Shown here: one piece after another, positions 54,371 through 64,000 of the stretch | How positions within the stretch are numbered: position 1 is the first letter of the stretch | Layout: each line of letters starts with the position of its first letter | Source: Ulva prolifera | Taxonomy: Eukaryota > Chlorophyta > Ulvophyceae > Ulvales > Ulvaceae | Direction of reading: 5' to 3' | Assembly: GCA_023078555.1 (NCBI GenBank) | Contig: CM041204.1 | Span: 2,510,430 to 2,574,429, forward strand | DNA length: 64,000 bases | The notes under the pieces: model-generated | Told to the model about the DNA's origin: nothing | The model's input: only the letters and a program-made list of their open reading frames with translations | Databases searched by the model: none | Made by a program: the position numbers and the translations under genes

Positions 54371-56678
54371 CTACGCCCAAGCACTCTTCCACGCAAAGCG
54401 CTCCCAGTCCAGGCTGTACTTCAGGCACACGCCGGCGTCCGAGGCCAGGCTGTCCATGCGGGCGCGATTCAGAGCCCGCCAGCGCCGCTGGTTCGTCTGG
54501 AGCTCGAGCGTCCGCACAGACGAGAAGCCCGACATGCGCCCCGACACGGCCTCCACGGCTGATTCTGCGTCAGCCTGGAGGGTGACAGCGACCCCAAGCC
54601 ACCGCAGGGACCGCCACGCCGCAGCGGGCGCATGCCACGGAAATGTGATTTTCCACCGCTCTGACTCCCGTGGTGCGCTGCGATCACCCGGCCGCAGCGC
54701 GAGCTGAGTCAGGCTCGGCAGCCCACGGAGGGCACGCATCACGTCCAGCTGCACGACAGGCGTCACTGCAACGTCTTGCAGGCACAGGCTCTGCAGCTGC
54801 TGCAAGCTGGTGAGCGCCACAGAGTCTCGCGGGTCCCAGAGACAGTCCCTCCAGCCAAACAGGTGCAGGGCTGTGAGGTGAGTGAGATGGTGCACGCCCT
54901 CACGCATTCCGGGCAGCAGCCAGCACAGCGCATCACTCGAGCGATTTGGATGCACGCGGACATCGAGATGCCGGAGCGTCACCCGGCTCAAGCTCGTGAG
55001 CAGGGCGCTCCACCAGATTCGCACGTCATCGAGCGTCGGTTCGTCTCCGTGCAGGCCACAAATCAACTGCAGCCGCTGCAAGCCGTCCGCGCTGGCCGCT
55101 ACGCTCGTCACCGCCGGAACGAGCACAGAGACGTCGGCGCTGATGCTGAGTTCCTGCAGAGAAGAGAAAGATGCGAGCGCTTGAGAGGCACCGGAGAGCG
55201 CCTCCGCCCGGTGATCCGCCTCTCCCTTGACGTCCAGGTCGATGGCGAGGCTGCTCAGCTGCTCAAATCGCGGGAGGCTGGACAGCAACTGCTGAGTATG
55301 ACTCACGTTACGCGGCCTCCAGGAAGATGAAGCGTGGTCGCTGATCTGGAGGGTGGAGAGAGGAGCAGTGAGGTGGCTGAGGAGGGCGCTGGCGAGGTTG
55401 TGGTGGGTGCCGGTGACCTTAAGGTGGCTGAGGCACGGAAGATGCAGCGGAGCGCTGGCTGTGAAGCGCTGGTGACCATTCCGACTAGCGACCTCGAGCC
55501 TTGTGAGGGATGTTATGGAAGAGAGCAGGCTGCTGATGCAGAGCTGGGGGGTCTCTGGAGGCGTGCCATTCTCTCGCGCCCGCTTCTGAGGGCGCGACGC
55601 GGTGGCTGAGGGGTCCATCAACAAGCTCAGCTCTTGAAGAGAATGCAGCGGCATCAGGATAGCTTCCAGGAAGCGCCATGCCTGGACAGTGAACGTACTG
55701 CACAGGTGGAGCGCCTGGAGGGAGGTGAGTGTGGCAATCACCTCAGCCAGAGGCTGGAGTGACACCGGCACCTGGGCACTGAGAGACGCGATGCGGAGGC
55801 TGGTGAGCCTAGAATGATGACGCAGCGCTGCGGCAATGCCTGCAGCTGCTGTAGACTCCACAGACTCGGACTTGCAGGCCCCGTTCTTCCATTGCCCATG
55901 GCTCATGTCACAGTGAAGCTCGAGAGATAGGATAGACGGCGGCGACGCTTGGAGCTGTGCTAGAGCTCGGATGATTGAAGGCAGCCACTGGCACCGCTGT
56001 TGTGGGGTGACGAGTGCTTTGTCTGGAGTGATGGCTGCTGCAAGAACCGCATCATGGTGGTGCACGGGCAAGAGCTCGAGCATGGTGTCCAGGCGGGTCT
56101 TACGGGGAAACTCGTCTTCGTCTTCGATACTCATGACGTGTTCTAGCACGCGGTGCTGCAGGTGCACGGGCAGCTTGGACAGGCCCTCAGACATTGCCAG
56201 ACGATCAGCATCAGCACCGCTGCTGTGCTTGATGGCCTCCGCTTGCAGCAGGAACGCTACCGACCGTAGCATCTCCTCGAAATGAACATCGTCCAGAGCA
56301 TCTGCGACCTGCACAGAGCGCCGGTGTCGCAACACGGCAGGTACCAAAGACAGGGACGTGGCCTGCACTTTACACATTGCGTGCGGGACCAGCAGCATAT
56401 ACTGAAAGACCTACCTTCAGGACGGTGCATTGCTGCGCCATTATCAAATTGGGCCGTGTGGTAGGATCAGTGATGGATTGAGACCAAGTCCTGAATTCGG
56501 ACACTGACACGACTTCCGGCAGTCTTGCATCACCTCCCGCTTCCACGATCGCTGATAAGACGCCAGATCGAGACACCACGACGTCTGGAATAGCAGCATA
56601 CATCATGAGCTGTCCTGCGTAGGCCTCGGCTGGAGCCGAGTGCGTCAAGCACACCGGTCCATCGGTCTCTGCCATCAT
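54371..56678 (-). CDS. Array copy J: SKP1/POZ-like, F-box-like, LRR protein, type 2
   Basis: Exon 1 56678-56415 (88 codons, MMAETDGPVCLTHSAP), intron 106 nt, exon 2 56308-54371; 733 aa. The core is VSRSGVLSAIVEAGGDARLP, then CTVLK joined to VADALDDVHFEEMLRSVAFL. The F-box-like helix is LSKLPVHLQHRVLEHVMS, and an acidic IEDEDEF follows. LRRs include LTSLQALHLCSTF, LTRLEVASRNG, LTHLTALHLFGWRDC and LRGLPSLTQLALRPG, ending CLKYSLDWERFAWKSAWA. It is about 9 kb from copy I but clearly its closest intact relative here; copy K shares long nearly identical DNA with its middle. Confidence 0.8.
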
Positions 56679-56699
56679 GAGCCGTAGACTGCAGAATCA

Positions 56700-58950
56700 C
56701 GAGGCACAAACGGAAGTAGAGCTACACGCTGGCATCTGATGTATAGAACTACTAAAGGCGACTTGTGTTCATTGCAGGCGTATTGATCGATGGGAACGCT
56801 GTTCTATTCAGACTGAACCAATTCCGCTCTGGCGCAAAGAGCAGCAATTTATCCGTGCGATCGCTATTTCTTCGGCATCGTAGCAAAATGTTCACATGAG
56901 TATCGTCTGAAGCTTTGTCAGGCGTGAGAGGTACAGACTGGCAGATCGCTGACCTTCGTGAGATCCGATGTCTGTGGCTGCCGGACACAACGGGAAAGAC
57001 AAATTGGCAAACGTTGTCGCAGATCGCACTGACTGCCCCGGAAGTGGAACTCTCAGCAAGCGTGGCCACATGCAATGGTGATAATGCAATGGTGATATTC
57101 AACCAAGCTGGTGACATCGCTGCAACCAATGCATTCGTACGTCCGGAAAGTGCGGTCTTTCGGATATCTTTGTACGCACAGACCTAGCTATAGCATACGC
57201 GTGTTTCCGTCCCTGCATGTGCTGCAAATGCATCATGGCTGATCAGGCAGTCAGCTATCGATTGTTCGACAAAATCGGTGCCGCAGCCTGCATCCATCTC
57301 CAGATTCTCCACGCCTCGTCACCTCACTGGCTGCTGGCTCTTGCCTCCTGAGATAACCCAAATTACTATCATCAATCAAGTCGATCGCTGCGCTATTCAA
57401 TTCTCGCTTGCTGAGCTCCCTCGGCATGTGCTCCAAGTTCTCCCCGCATTGCCGAAAGGAGCACAATGCAGCATGAGATTGACAGCTCAGGCAAGCTCAG
57501 CGAAGACACCAGGTCTCCTGCCATATGTCCATAGGGCAAACTCTGTGAGGTTAGATTTGTGAGTGTACTGATCGCGAGGCAGCGCATGCAGGTCACCCGT
57601 TCGCAGCGCGGCACAAAAGGTTCCTCAATGTATGGCTCTGCAGCTGCTGCATGCCCTGCAGCGCGGAGCGGTCTTCCTGGCTTGCCAAACACCTGTTCGA
57701 TTCTGCGAGGTGCAGGGTGGTCATGGCAGTCCAGTGATATCGCCGCTATACCACTGGACCCTTGCGCCGTGCAAGGGTCAAGTGTTGTAGCGGTCATACC
57801 ACTGGAACGCCACAGTCTTGAGCTGTCTCAGCGGCTGCAGTGCTGCTATGCCGCCCACTGCCGCCGGCAGGGCTGCCGGGCATGTATGTGGCGGGGCGAT
57901 CGTGCCTGCGGTGGGAGACTGATCCTAGAGCAGACGCGGCTGTGAGTGGTCACGCTGTGCATGCATGTGCGGATCGATGCAGCGACCGGTGCATGTCTAG
58001 ACTTGTGGGAGAGCGCGAGTCCAGGTGTCCGGGAGTAGGTGTATGGAGGTGTCGATGTCTGCAGGTGGCCTCCACAGGCTGCTGTGCATGGAATGTGCAA
58101 CAACAGGCGGTCATGCACAGCACGGCATGGGTTCTTGATCTCGGGTGGTGTGGACCCTGCGGTGCTTCCTGTCTGCTTGACTTGGTCTTGGCTACACCTA
58201 GGGGCGCGTTGGGTGCTCTGATGGCGGCCATGGCGTGGGTGCTTTGGGCTGGGGTCGGTGGCTGTGTTGTTGCGATGCTCGCTTGGCGGCGGTGCACCTG
58301 TCCTTCCAACACAGCAGCTGGATGCAGCTGCGCATCGATCCGACCGTGGAGGTAGCTATACTTGCTATGAATACCTGCTGGCCCCTTAGTCCAGACCAAT
58401 CACTTAGCCACTGGATCCTTGCTTCACTGATCATGAGCTCAAGCTGGCTGGGGGAGACTGAGCCTGGGCGGGGAAGTGCAGCGCATTATGTCGCCACTGC
58501 AGCTTTTAAGAGTTCCGCAGGTGCAGTGCACACTGCTTGGGGTTCATGAGCTAGAGAGCTGTCTGTGCCGGCCATTGGTGCTCGAGAAGTCTACCAATTT
58601 CTGAGCAGGCCTCACGCCGCGGCGCTCGCAGCACCTCACAGCGGCTCGCAGCGCCTCACAGCCGTTCCCTTCACTGTAAGCCTTCAAGTATGTACACGTT
58701 ACGCAAAAGGGAACTCGGAAGTGATATATACGTGAGAGCAGCCGTAGTTACAGGCCAAGTGTAGTGTCCCAGCCCCATCTGCACGCATACTGACCGTCAC
58801 AACGCCGATACCCCTGATGAGTGCCTAGCCAGAGTAGATCAGGCTTATCTCCAGATCTCGAGACGCCGGGGGTGCTCCGTCTTAGCTGCTGGCCTGCGGG
58901 TGTACGACGTCGACAGCACGTCGACTGTACGTGAGCGACCGTCGAGACTG
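56700..58950 (+). other. Region with coding-like fragments, no assembled gene
   Basis: After an acceptor-like TTGCAG at 56779 a frame reads RIDRWERCSIQTEPIPLWRK and stops at about 56885. The frame 56915-57187 contains EIRCLWLPDTTGKTNWQTLS and 57278-57562 contains FSLAELPRHVLQVLPALP. These may be exons or remnants of one + strand gene, but I could not link them. At 57760-57780 ACCCTTGC and GCAAGGGT form a short hairpin. A 171-codon frame at 57840-58355 is Cys- and Trp-rich with a hydrophobic stretch, and is doubtful. Confidence 0.25.
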
Positions 58951-58958
58951 CTACCGCA

Positions 58959-59285
58959 ATGGTCGAGGCATCGCTCATAGTCAGTGCTGTCAGTGCAATC
59001 ATAGCTTTCGTAGGCTTTGTGGTGTCTGCCTGGACATTTGACCGCAGCTCGCCCTCGAAAGTACACAAGCGCGAACAAGACAAGACGATGCGAAAGCTTG
59101 CCACCCAAGCTGTGCTGATGAACCACAATCTATCAAATGTTGTGTCAGCGGCTCAAGCGGCGGAGCTCATGAATGTAAAATATAAAGTGGGCAAACTAGA
59201 CCAACAAAGTGTCTCTCGACTGGGCCGCAATGGGTATAAAGAAGCGGACACTTGGTGCGACAGCCATCACCGGATGTACTGTTAG
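58959..59285 (+). CDS. Small membrane-anchored protein of unknown function
   Basis: A 108-aa frame. Residues 5-26 (SLIVSAVSAIIAFVGFVVSA) form one hydrophobic helix, followed by a basic, hydrophilic segment (SSPSKVHKREQDKTMRKLA) and a likely helical stretch up to HNLSNVVSAAQAAELMNVKY. This is typical of a single-pass protein with the long part in the cytosol, or of an N-terminal anchor of a longer protein. No family recognised. The next gene starts 180 bp downstream on the same strand. Confidence 0.45.
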   Translation: MVEASLIVSAVSAIIAFVGFVVSAWTFDRSSPSKVHKREQDKTMRKLATQAVLMNHNLSNVVSAAQAAELMNVKYKVGKLDQQSVSRLGRNGYKEADTWCDSHHRMYC

Positions 59286-59465
59286 ATTGACCTGTACTGT
59301 GCTGTCATCGCTCCACGCAAGCGACAACATTACATGCACGTGTCTGTTTGGAGCTCCGTCGACCACACAACCTCTTGATTGCGATTAGCATCTATGCATC
59401 CCTTGCTTCTGCCAAGCATCAAAGCCGCTCGGAGCCTGACATAGCTTGCAATTGTGGACGCGAAC

Positions 59466-61175
59466 ATGGCCCGAGCAACTGGCCCTCCTGCAGTGGTACC
59501 GGTAGTCCGAAGATGCTCTGCGCCACGTGTCGTACACGTTGCGCGTTCACGCTGTTCGGTGGCGAAGATTAATATCCGCGTGGAAGCTGATTCGGGAGAT
59601 TTTCTTGTGCTGCGTTCGTGTACAGGTCCCGTTAACGAGATCTACAGCGTCTTGGCAATGCACTTGCAGAACCACAACTTTGTCATTGTTGTTGATTCGC
59701 AATATACTATTTCATCGCAACTTGATTTGAAAGCGACACGCATTATTGGCTCGAGTTCCGGTGCAAGCGCTTTGAATTCCGGTGCAAGCTCTTGTCTTGT
59801 TGATGTCATGGCAGCGCACCATATGTTTATAGAAGGGTGAACGGGATGAGTCCGACGCAGCACACACACGATAACGGTGAGTGAGACCAGACTAATAGCT
59901 GGACAGCTTGTCTCGTGATGTGCAAGGAAATTTGACTTCGCTGAGCCGTATCCTATCGGACATTGACATATCCGAGAGAACGAGGACCACATATGTGTCC
60001 TTATATGTCCTGCCGTGGTCACTCCCCAGCAGGCTACTGTGACGAAGTCACCGTCCCGTGCTGGAGAATTATGGTCTAGGTGAACTGGGTGAAACGATAC
60101 CTGACTAAATTCAATCAATCGGCATTGCAGGCTGAAAAAGGAGCGGTGCCTTCTTGCCGTGAGGTACGAGGAGGGATTTTCGGAGTCTTTGCTTCGCAAC
60201 TGTCAAGCCCTTGCTAATCAATTGAATGACGCCATCGAAGAGGCCCTGGCCCTCGATTTGTGGAGTGTCATTGTGCAGCTTCCATCCGGGCTCCGCAAAC
60301 ATGCAAAAGACAACCGTCTAGAGGTGCCATCGGATACGTTCACATTCCGTCTATTTGCCACGTTCCGACAGGCTTTGCTTGAAATTGCCTCGCTTGATGG
60401 CGCGGCTCTGTGCACTCGCAGCTTCACCAAGAATCACTTCATGAATGGCGTAATAAGAATGGTCACCATTTGCAAAGAATATCACGAGGACGTGGCGTCG
60501 ACTCCATCAAAATCCCTTGTAGCCGCGCTAAGCGACAGCAATGAGTATCACGTGCCCAGTCCGGAGGCAAAGATCCAACAGGCGTGGAGCCTTGTGAAGC
60601 ACTCTAGTGCGAATGCATCACAGTCGGACGACATCGAGGATGCCAGACATGACGGAGACGAAGGGAAAGCAGAACAGGTGCTTGTCCACGCTGGTGCTGG
60701 TCAACCTCATGCAACGGGCAGGACTTCAACAGCGTCCCAAGAAGCAGGCTTACCCCATGACTCCAGCAAGAACTCAGGCAACAGCGGAGGAACCGGGTCC
60801 GTACATGTGGACATGAGGGATGATGCGCAACCGCTGAGTGACAGCTGCATTGACCGGCCACAAGCAAGTCCTTCTGCTGCTTCTACAAGCAGAGCTACTC
60901 AACATGCAAATTCCGAAATCCAGAGTCTCTCTCCCAATCAGAGCCAACCGTACGTGCCCGCGAGTGTCAGCGCTGCACCAGCCCAGAGTCTGGGCACGAG
61001 ACCCATGCAGCCAGGTCTCCTGCCCATCCCCCACGCCAATGCCAGCGCACGGAGTGTGCACGTGCAAGTGGCCGCGCCCCCGTCGATCTCAGAATCGCCG
61101 TGCGCGGAAGCAGACTCGGAAGGAGCCACTCCATTGATGTCTACAAGCTCACGATCAGACGCTGCCGTGAGTTAA
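59466..61175 (+). CDS. Two-exon gene, unknown family, disordered C-terminus
   Basis: Exon 1 59466-59836 and exon 2 60131-61175 are joined by a 294-nt GT-AG intron (GG|GTGAAC ... TTGCAG|G, phase 2), giving about 471 aa through ...MFIEG-LKKERCLLAV... Exon 1 contains KINIRVEADSGDFLVLRSCT and NFVIVVDSQYTISSQL, which look like beta-rich folded sequence. Exon 2 begins with helices (ESLLRNCQALANQLNDAIEE, TFRLFATFRQALLEIASLDG) and after about residue 300 becomes rich in Ser, Ala, Gln and Pro, typical of disorder. I recognise no domain. An upstream anchor (the 108-aa frame at 58959) might belong to the same transcript, but a stop separates them. Confidence 0.5.
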
Positions 61176-62510
61176 AGGTGGCTTCCCGCTCAAACTGCCA
61201 AGGCCCTCAAACCGGGTGGCTGTGTGCGCGCACTGCTGCTGTGTGTTCCACATGTACAGTGTTCCACGTGTACAGTGCGCGCGCACACTGCTGCTGCCGT
61301 TTGCATCTTTCGCAGTGCTGCCCGCCTTGCTGCCTTTGTCCTTGTAACACACTGCTGCTGCCGCTTCCTGTTATCGCGAGTGCTTCGATCGTTCGCTGAC
61401 CTGCTCAGTGCCTGCATATGCGGTGTGCACTTGTGCCGAGCAAGCATGCATGGCAGGCTCCCCGCTGGGTACCCACGGTGAAAAATGTCGAACGTGCCTG
61501 CGATGCCTGCTGCAGAGCTGCTATCGCAGGCACGTCGGACATGCATTAGACAGTTGTGATCGCAGCTATTCATGCAGTTTGAACAGGCTGTGTGACTCGA
61601 GTACAAACAGTGGTACTGAAGCTGGGTTGATGTTGATGCCTGTGTGCAGGTGCATGCGTGTGTTACAAGGACAAAGCAAGCACGGCAGGTGCATGCGTGG
61701 ATGTGAAGTTCCAGGAGAATCAAAGACACATGCATGTGCTTCTGCTGAAGTGACTGGCCAGCCACAGGCACAACCGCTGTGACCTGCTCCTTGACTTGTG
61801 AACTGGCAGTGCCATGGTGTTCAAATGTCTTGAAGCTAGATGCTTGTTTTGTGAAATGAAGGTACACTGAACAGCGATATCGATGGTCTTGCGTACATCA
61901 TGATGCCCGAAAAGATGCAAATGGAGATGGTGCAATTGTGAACAATGTAAATGCTAGATAGAAGTACAAGGCGTGCAGGTCGCTCTAGGACATGGAAGTT
62001 CAAGTCATGAAGGTAGCCATAGGCTGAAAATGCAATATGCAGAGGTATAGTGTAACTCGCTCACTGGAAGACTGAGCTGCAGTTGGGTGTACCTTGGAGC
62101 TAGTCATGCATATGTGCACACGTACAGAACACTGCAGTATGAGCGCTCGCCAACCACCCGCACCTTGCTTGGTCATGGACTGTCATGCTGGTAGGTTTTC
62201 AAGACAATTACGATATGCTGGACAACTTATGAGGCCAGCAAGAGCCGCCCAGGGCGGCCGGGTGATTATTTGTTGCAGGCAACCACGCTAAAAGGCACCT
62301 GGCAAGCCCGGACTGTACACGTGCATCTTCCGTGCATCTCTGATGGCTTGTAGACAGCCTCGTGACGTACGGCCGTTGCCGACATGGACGGGGCTCGAAC
62401 CTGCCAGACAGGACTGCTCACTATTGTGATGGAATAGAAGCACTTCACTTTGACCGTGTCCTGCACTATACCAACTGACTCAGAGACACACACTGCGCAG
62501 CAGAGGTTTT
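61176..62510. other. Intergenic stretch with GC-rich short repeats
   Basis: At 61225-61310 GCGCGCACTGCTGCTG occurs twice around two tandem copies of TGTTCCAC(A/G)TGTACAG. Open frames here are low-complexity (Cys, His, Thr rich) and not convincing. Confidence 0.35.
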
Positions 62511-62588
62511 GCGGCTGTGGGTGCGCGGCTGTGTGAGTGGGTGGGTGGCCGTGGGCATGCGTGTTCGGCGTGGGTAGGATCTGCTGCC

Positions 62589-63092
62589 ATGAGTGCGCTC
62601 GCACTGGTGGCTTTGGCGTGCTTGTTCTTCGCACTGGCAGTGCTACGCAGGTATACCGGCCCGTCCGGATTGGTCCATTTAATCGCGCACAGCGCAGCAG
62701 ATCTTGTGCAACCATACAACCCCACCATGCATGCGCTTCAGAGATACGGCTCTTTAGCACAATCAGCACAAACTAGTCTGGGTGCGATGACCCCTACGCA
62801 GTGCCCGGAAGATACCACTGGCACCCATTACCCTGATAGAGAGACACATGCACACGTCACACGTGCAGGCTCCGCAGAGGTAATGCTGTGCTGTGAAACC
62901 GGCAAATTCATCCGCGCAAAAGCAGATGAGCGCTCCTGCTTACGCACATCGGCCGTGCACTGCACAGACAGCAAGAAGAGCACAGGCACAGTTCTGTACA
63001 TGTGCACATCTGCTTGCAACTTGAAGGGTGGCATCATGATGCTGGAGGATCTCCATCTATCGTCTCCAGCATGCACATGCCAGCTAGTTTGA
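62589..63092 (+). CDS. Hypothetical protein with an N-terminal hydrophobic segment, weak candidate
   Basis: From the ATG at 62589 a 168-codon frame starts with SALALVALACLFFALAVLRR, a good signal anchor, followed by YNPTMHALQRYGSLAQSAQT. The second half has several Cys and low similarity to anything I know. A minus-strand frame of similar length overlaps. It may be a small membrane protein or chance. Confidence 0.3.
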   Translation: MSALALVALACLFFALAVLRRYTGPSGLVHLIAHSAADLVQPYNPTMHALQRYGSLAQSAQTSLGAMTPTQCPEDTTGTHYPDRETHAHVTRAGSAEVMLCCETGKFIRAKADERSCLRTSAVHCTDSKKSTGTVLYMCTSACNLKGGIMMLEDLHLSSPACTCQLV

Positions 63093-63154
63093 AGTGCCAG
63101 AGCAGGGCACACCGCCAACGGGTCACAGGCATGCACGTGTAAATTATAGCTTTT

Positions 63155-63238
63155 TCAGGGTTGCCACCCAAAAGCTAGACCTGAATTATCGGATTTGTTC
63201 TATGTGATCGGGCCCGATGTCGCAACACTGGTGTACAA
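63155..63238 (+). repeat. Dispersed repeat, copy 3 of 3
   Basis: TTCAGGGTTGCCACCC through CGCAACACTGGTGTACA. It ends 50 bp before the stop codon of copy K, so all three copies lie in or beside degenerate array members. Confidence 0.6.
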
Positions 63239-63287
63239 CAGCAGGCCGAGAAGCGGGGGCCGCACCCACAGCAGCGCTGGCGGCGGA

Positions 63288-64000
63288 CTACGCCACAGCA
63301 CGCCTCCGCGAAAATTGCTCCCGGTCCAGCTTGCAATTGCAGTTCACGTGTGCCGCATCGTCTGGCCCATGGATGTCAAGGGCTTCTATAGAAGGGTGCA
63401 GAGGCGTTGGCTGCCACGCATGATGTTCCAGCCCCAGCGGTAGCGGCTTCAAGCAGGGAAATCTGCCACGGACGCCAGGATCGCTTTTCGGTCACAGTGA
63501 CCTGTGGCATGCACAGCAATGCCGAGCCACATCACCTAGCTTCAGCCACGTCGCATCCGGCGCAAACTCTGCAAATGCAGCTTCGAAGCTGCCGTGTCGA
63601 AGCTGGAGGCGGACGTCACACCCGTCTGCAGGGAGCCTGGGCGGCTGAAAAAGGCGTGAGGTGAGGCTGGAGAGGGTCCAAGGGAACTCACAAATCCGGG
63701 GTGCACCTCCTAGGCTGCCAAATGCGACCTCGAGCCTTGTGAGGGATATTGTGGGGGAGAGCAGGCTGCTGATGCATGCAGAGCTGGGCGGTCTATGGAG
63801 GCGTGCCATTCTCCCGCGCCCGCTTCTGAGTGCGCGGCGCGGTGGCTGAGGGGTCCATCAACAAGCTCAGCTCTTCAAGGAAACGCAGCGGCGTCAGGAT
63901 TGTTTCCAGGAAGCGCCATGCCTGGGCAGTGAACGTACTGCAGAGGTGGAGCGCCTGGAGGGATCTCAGTGTGGCAATCACCGCAGCTACACACTGGAGT
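63288..64000 (-). pseudogene. Array copy K: degenerate type-2 gene, cut by the window edge
   Basis: The part 64000-63790 is nearly identical to 55750-55560 of copy J (LRSLQALHLCSTFTAQAWRF, then SLLMDPSATAPRTQKRAREN). A frame change follows, then SLTRLEVAF at 63740. The next several LRRs are missing, and HVNCNCKLDREQF at about 63340 corresponds to the final segment of J (DWERFAWKSAWA), with the stop at 63288. The 5' part lies outside the window. A large internal deletion and frameshifts make it non-functional as read. Confidence 0.65.

Noticed and set aside
61190-61867. 225-codon minus-strand frame
   Set aside because: Low-complexity Cys/His/Thr-rich sequence that overlaps GC-rich repeats; no exon structure or domain.
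62380-62460. Possible tRNA because of GGTTCGAGCC on the minus strand
   Set aside because: The T-arm does not pair and no acceptor stem, D-arm or anticodon arm can be formed around it.

Overview
The window looks like nuclear DNA of a unicellular green alga. A trebouxiophyte is plausible, but the taxon is inferred from gene style, not proven. Genes are interrupted by GT-AG introns of about 80-300 nt, there are no operons or Shine-Dalgarno sites, and short palindromes (TGCATGCA, CTAGCTAG, CACGTG types) are very common. I saw no rRNA, tRNA, CRISPR array or organelle gene.

The dominant content is an array of at least 15 loci, all on the minus strand (about 2.4-5.6, 23.6-56.7 and 63.3-64.0 kb), that encode one paralogous family. 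Every copy with an intact start has the same plan. A short exon 1 (264-270 nt) encodes a SKP1/POZ-like half domain and is followed by one phase-0 intron of 106-146 nt. A long exon 2 completes that domain, then encodes an F-box-like LPxHxQxxIL helix and 500 or more residues of ribonuclease-inhibitor-type leucine-rich repeats. The order from left to right is: relic (2.4 kb), A pseudogene (3.2), B, C, D intact, E fragment (34.2), F with a homopolymer frameshift (36.3), G intact, H fragment (44.0), I intact, a small relic (48.1), L and M pseudogenes (48.7, 51.4), J intact, K degenerate (63.3, running off the window). Two subfamilies are visible: type 1 (A-H, L, M) and type 2 (I, J, K, the 48.1 kb relic and probably the 2.4 kb one). 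Six of the type-1 copies share an element reading GACCCTGCAGTGACCTCG on the + strand, 103-138 bp upstream of the start codon.

A 17-kb island (5.7-23.5 kb) separates A from B. It holds the exons of a GT61/EOGT-like glycosyltransferase on the minus strand (7.9-11.9 kb), an N-terminal exon of the same kind of enzyme in matching splice phase 9.6 kb upstream (21.4-21.8 kb), and between them an intron-rich + strand gene of unknown family (13.8-17.3 kb) surrounded by foldback repeats, a 36-bp inverted repeat and a 172-bp tandem repeat. This arrangement suggests a large mobile-element-like insertion inside or next to the glycosyltransferase gene.

The right part (56.7-63.3 kb) carries unrelated + strand genes of unknown function: a 108-aa membrane-anchored protein, a two-exon 471-aa protein with a disordered C-terminus, and a weaker 168-aa candidate. 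An open frame with two Cys/His motifs runs off the left edge. Together, the SKP1-like/F-box-like/LRR proteins would fit single-chain substrate receptors for cullin E3 ligases that diversify by tandem duplication and pseudogenisation. That function is inference.
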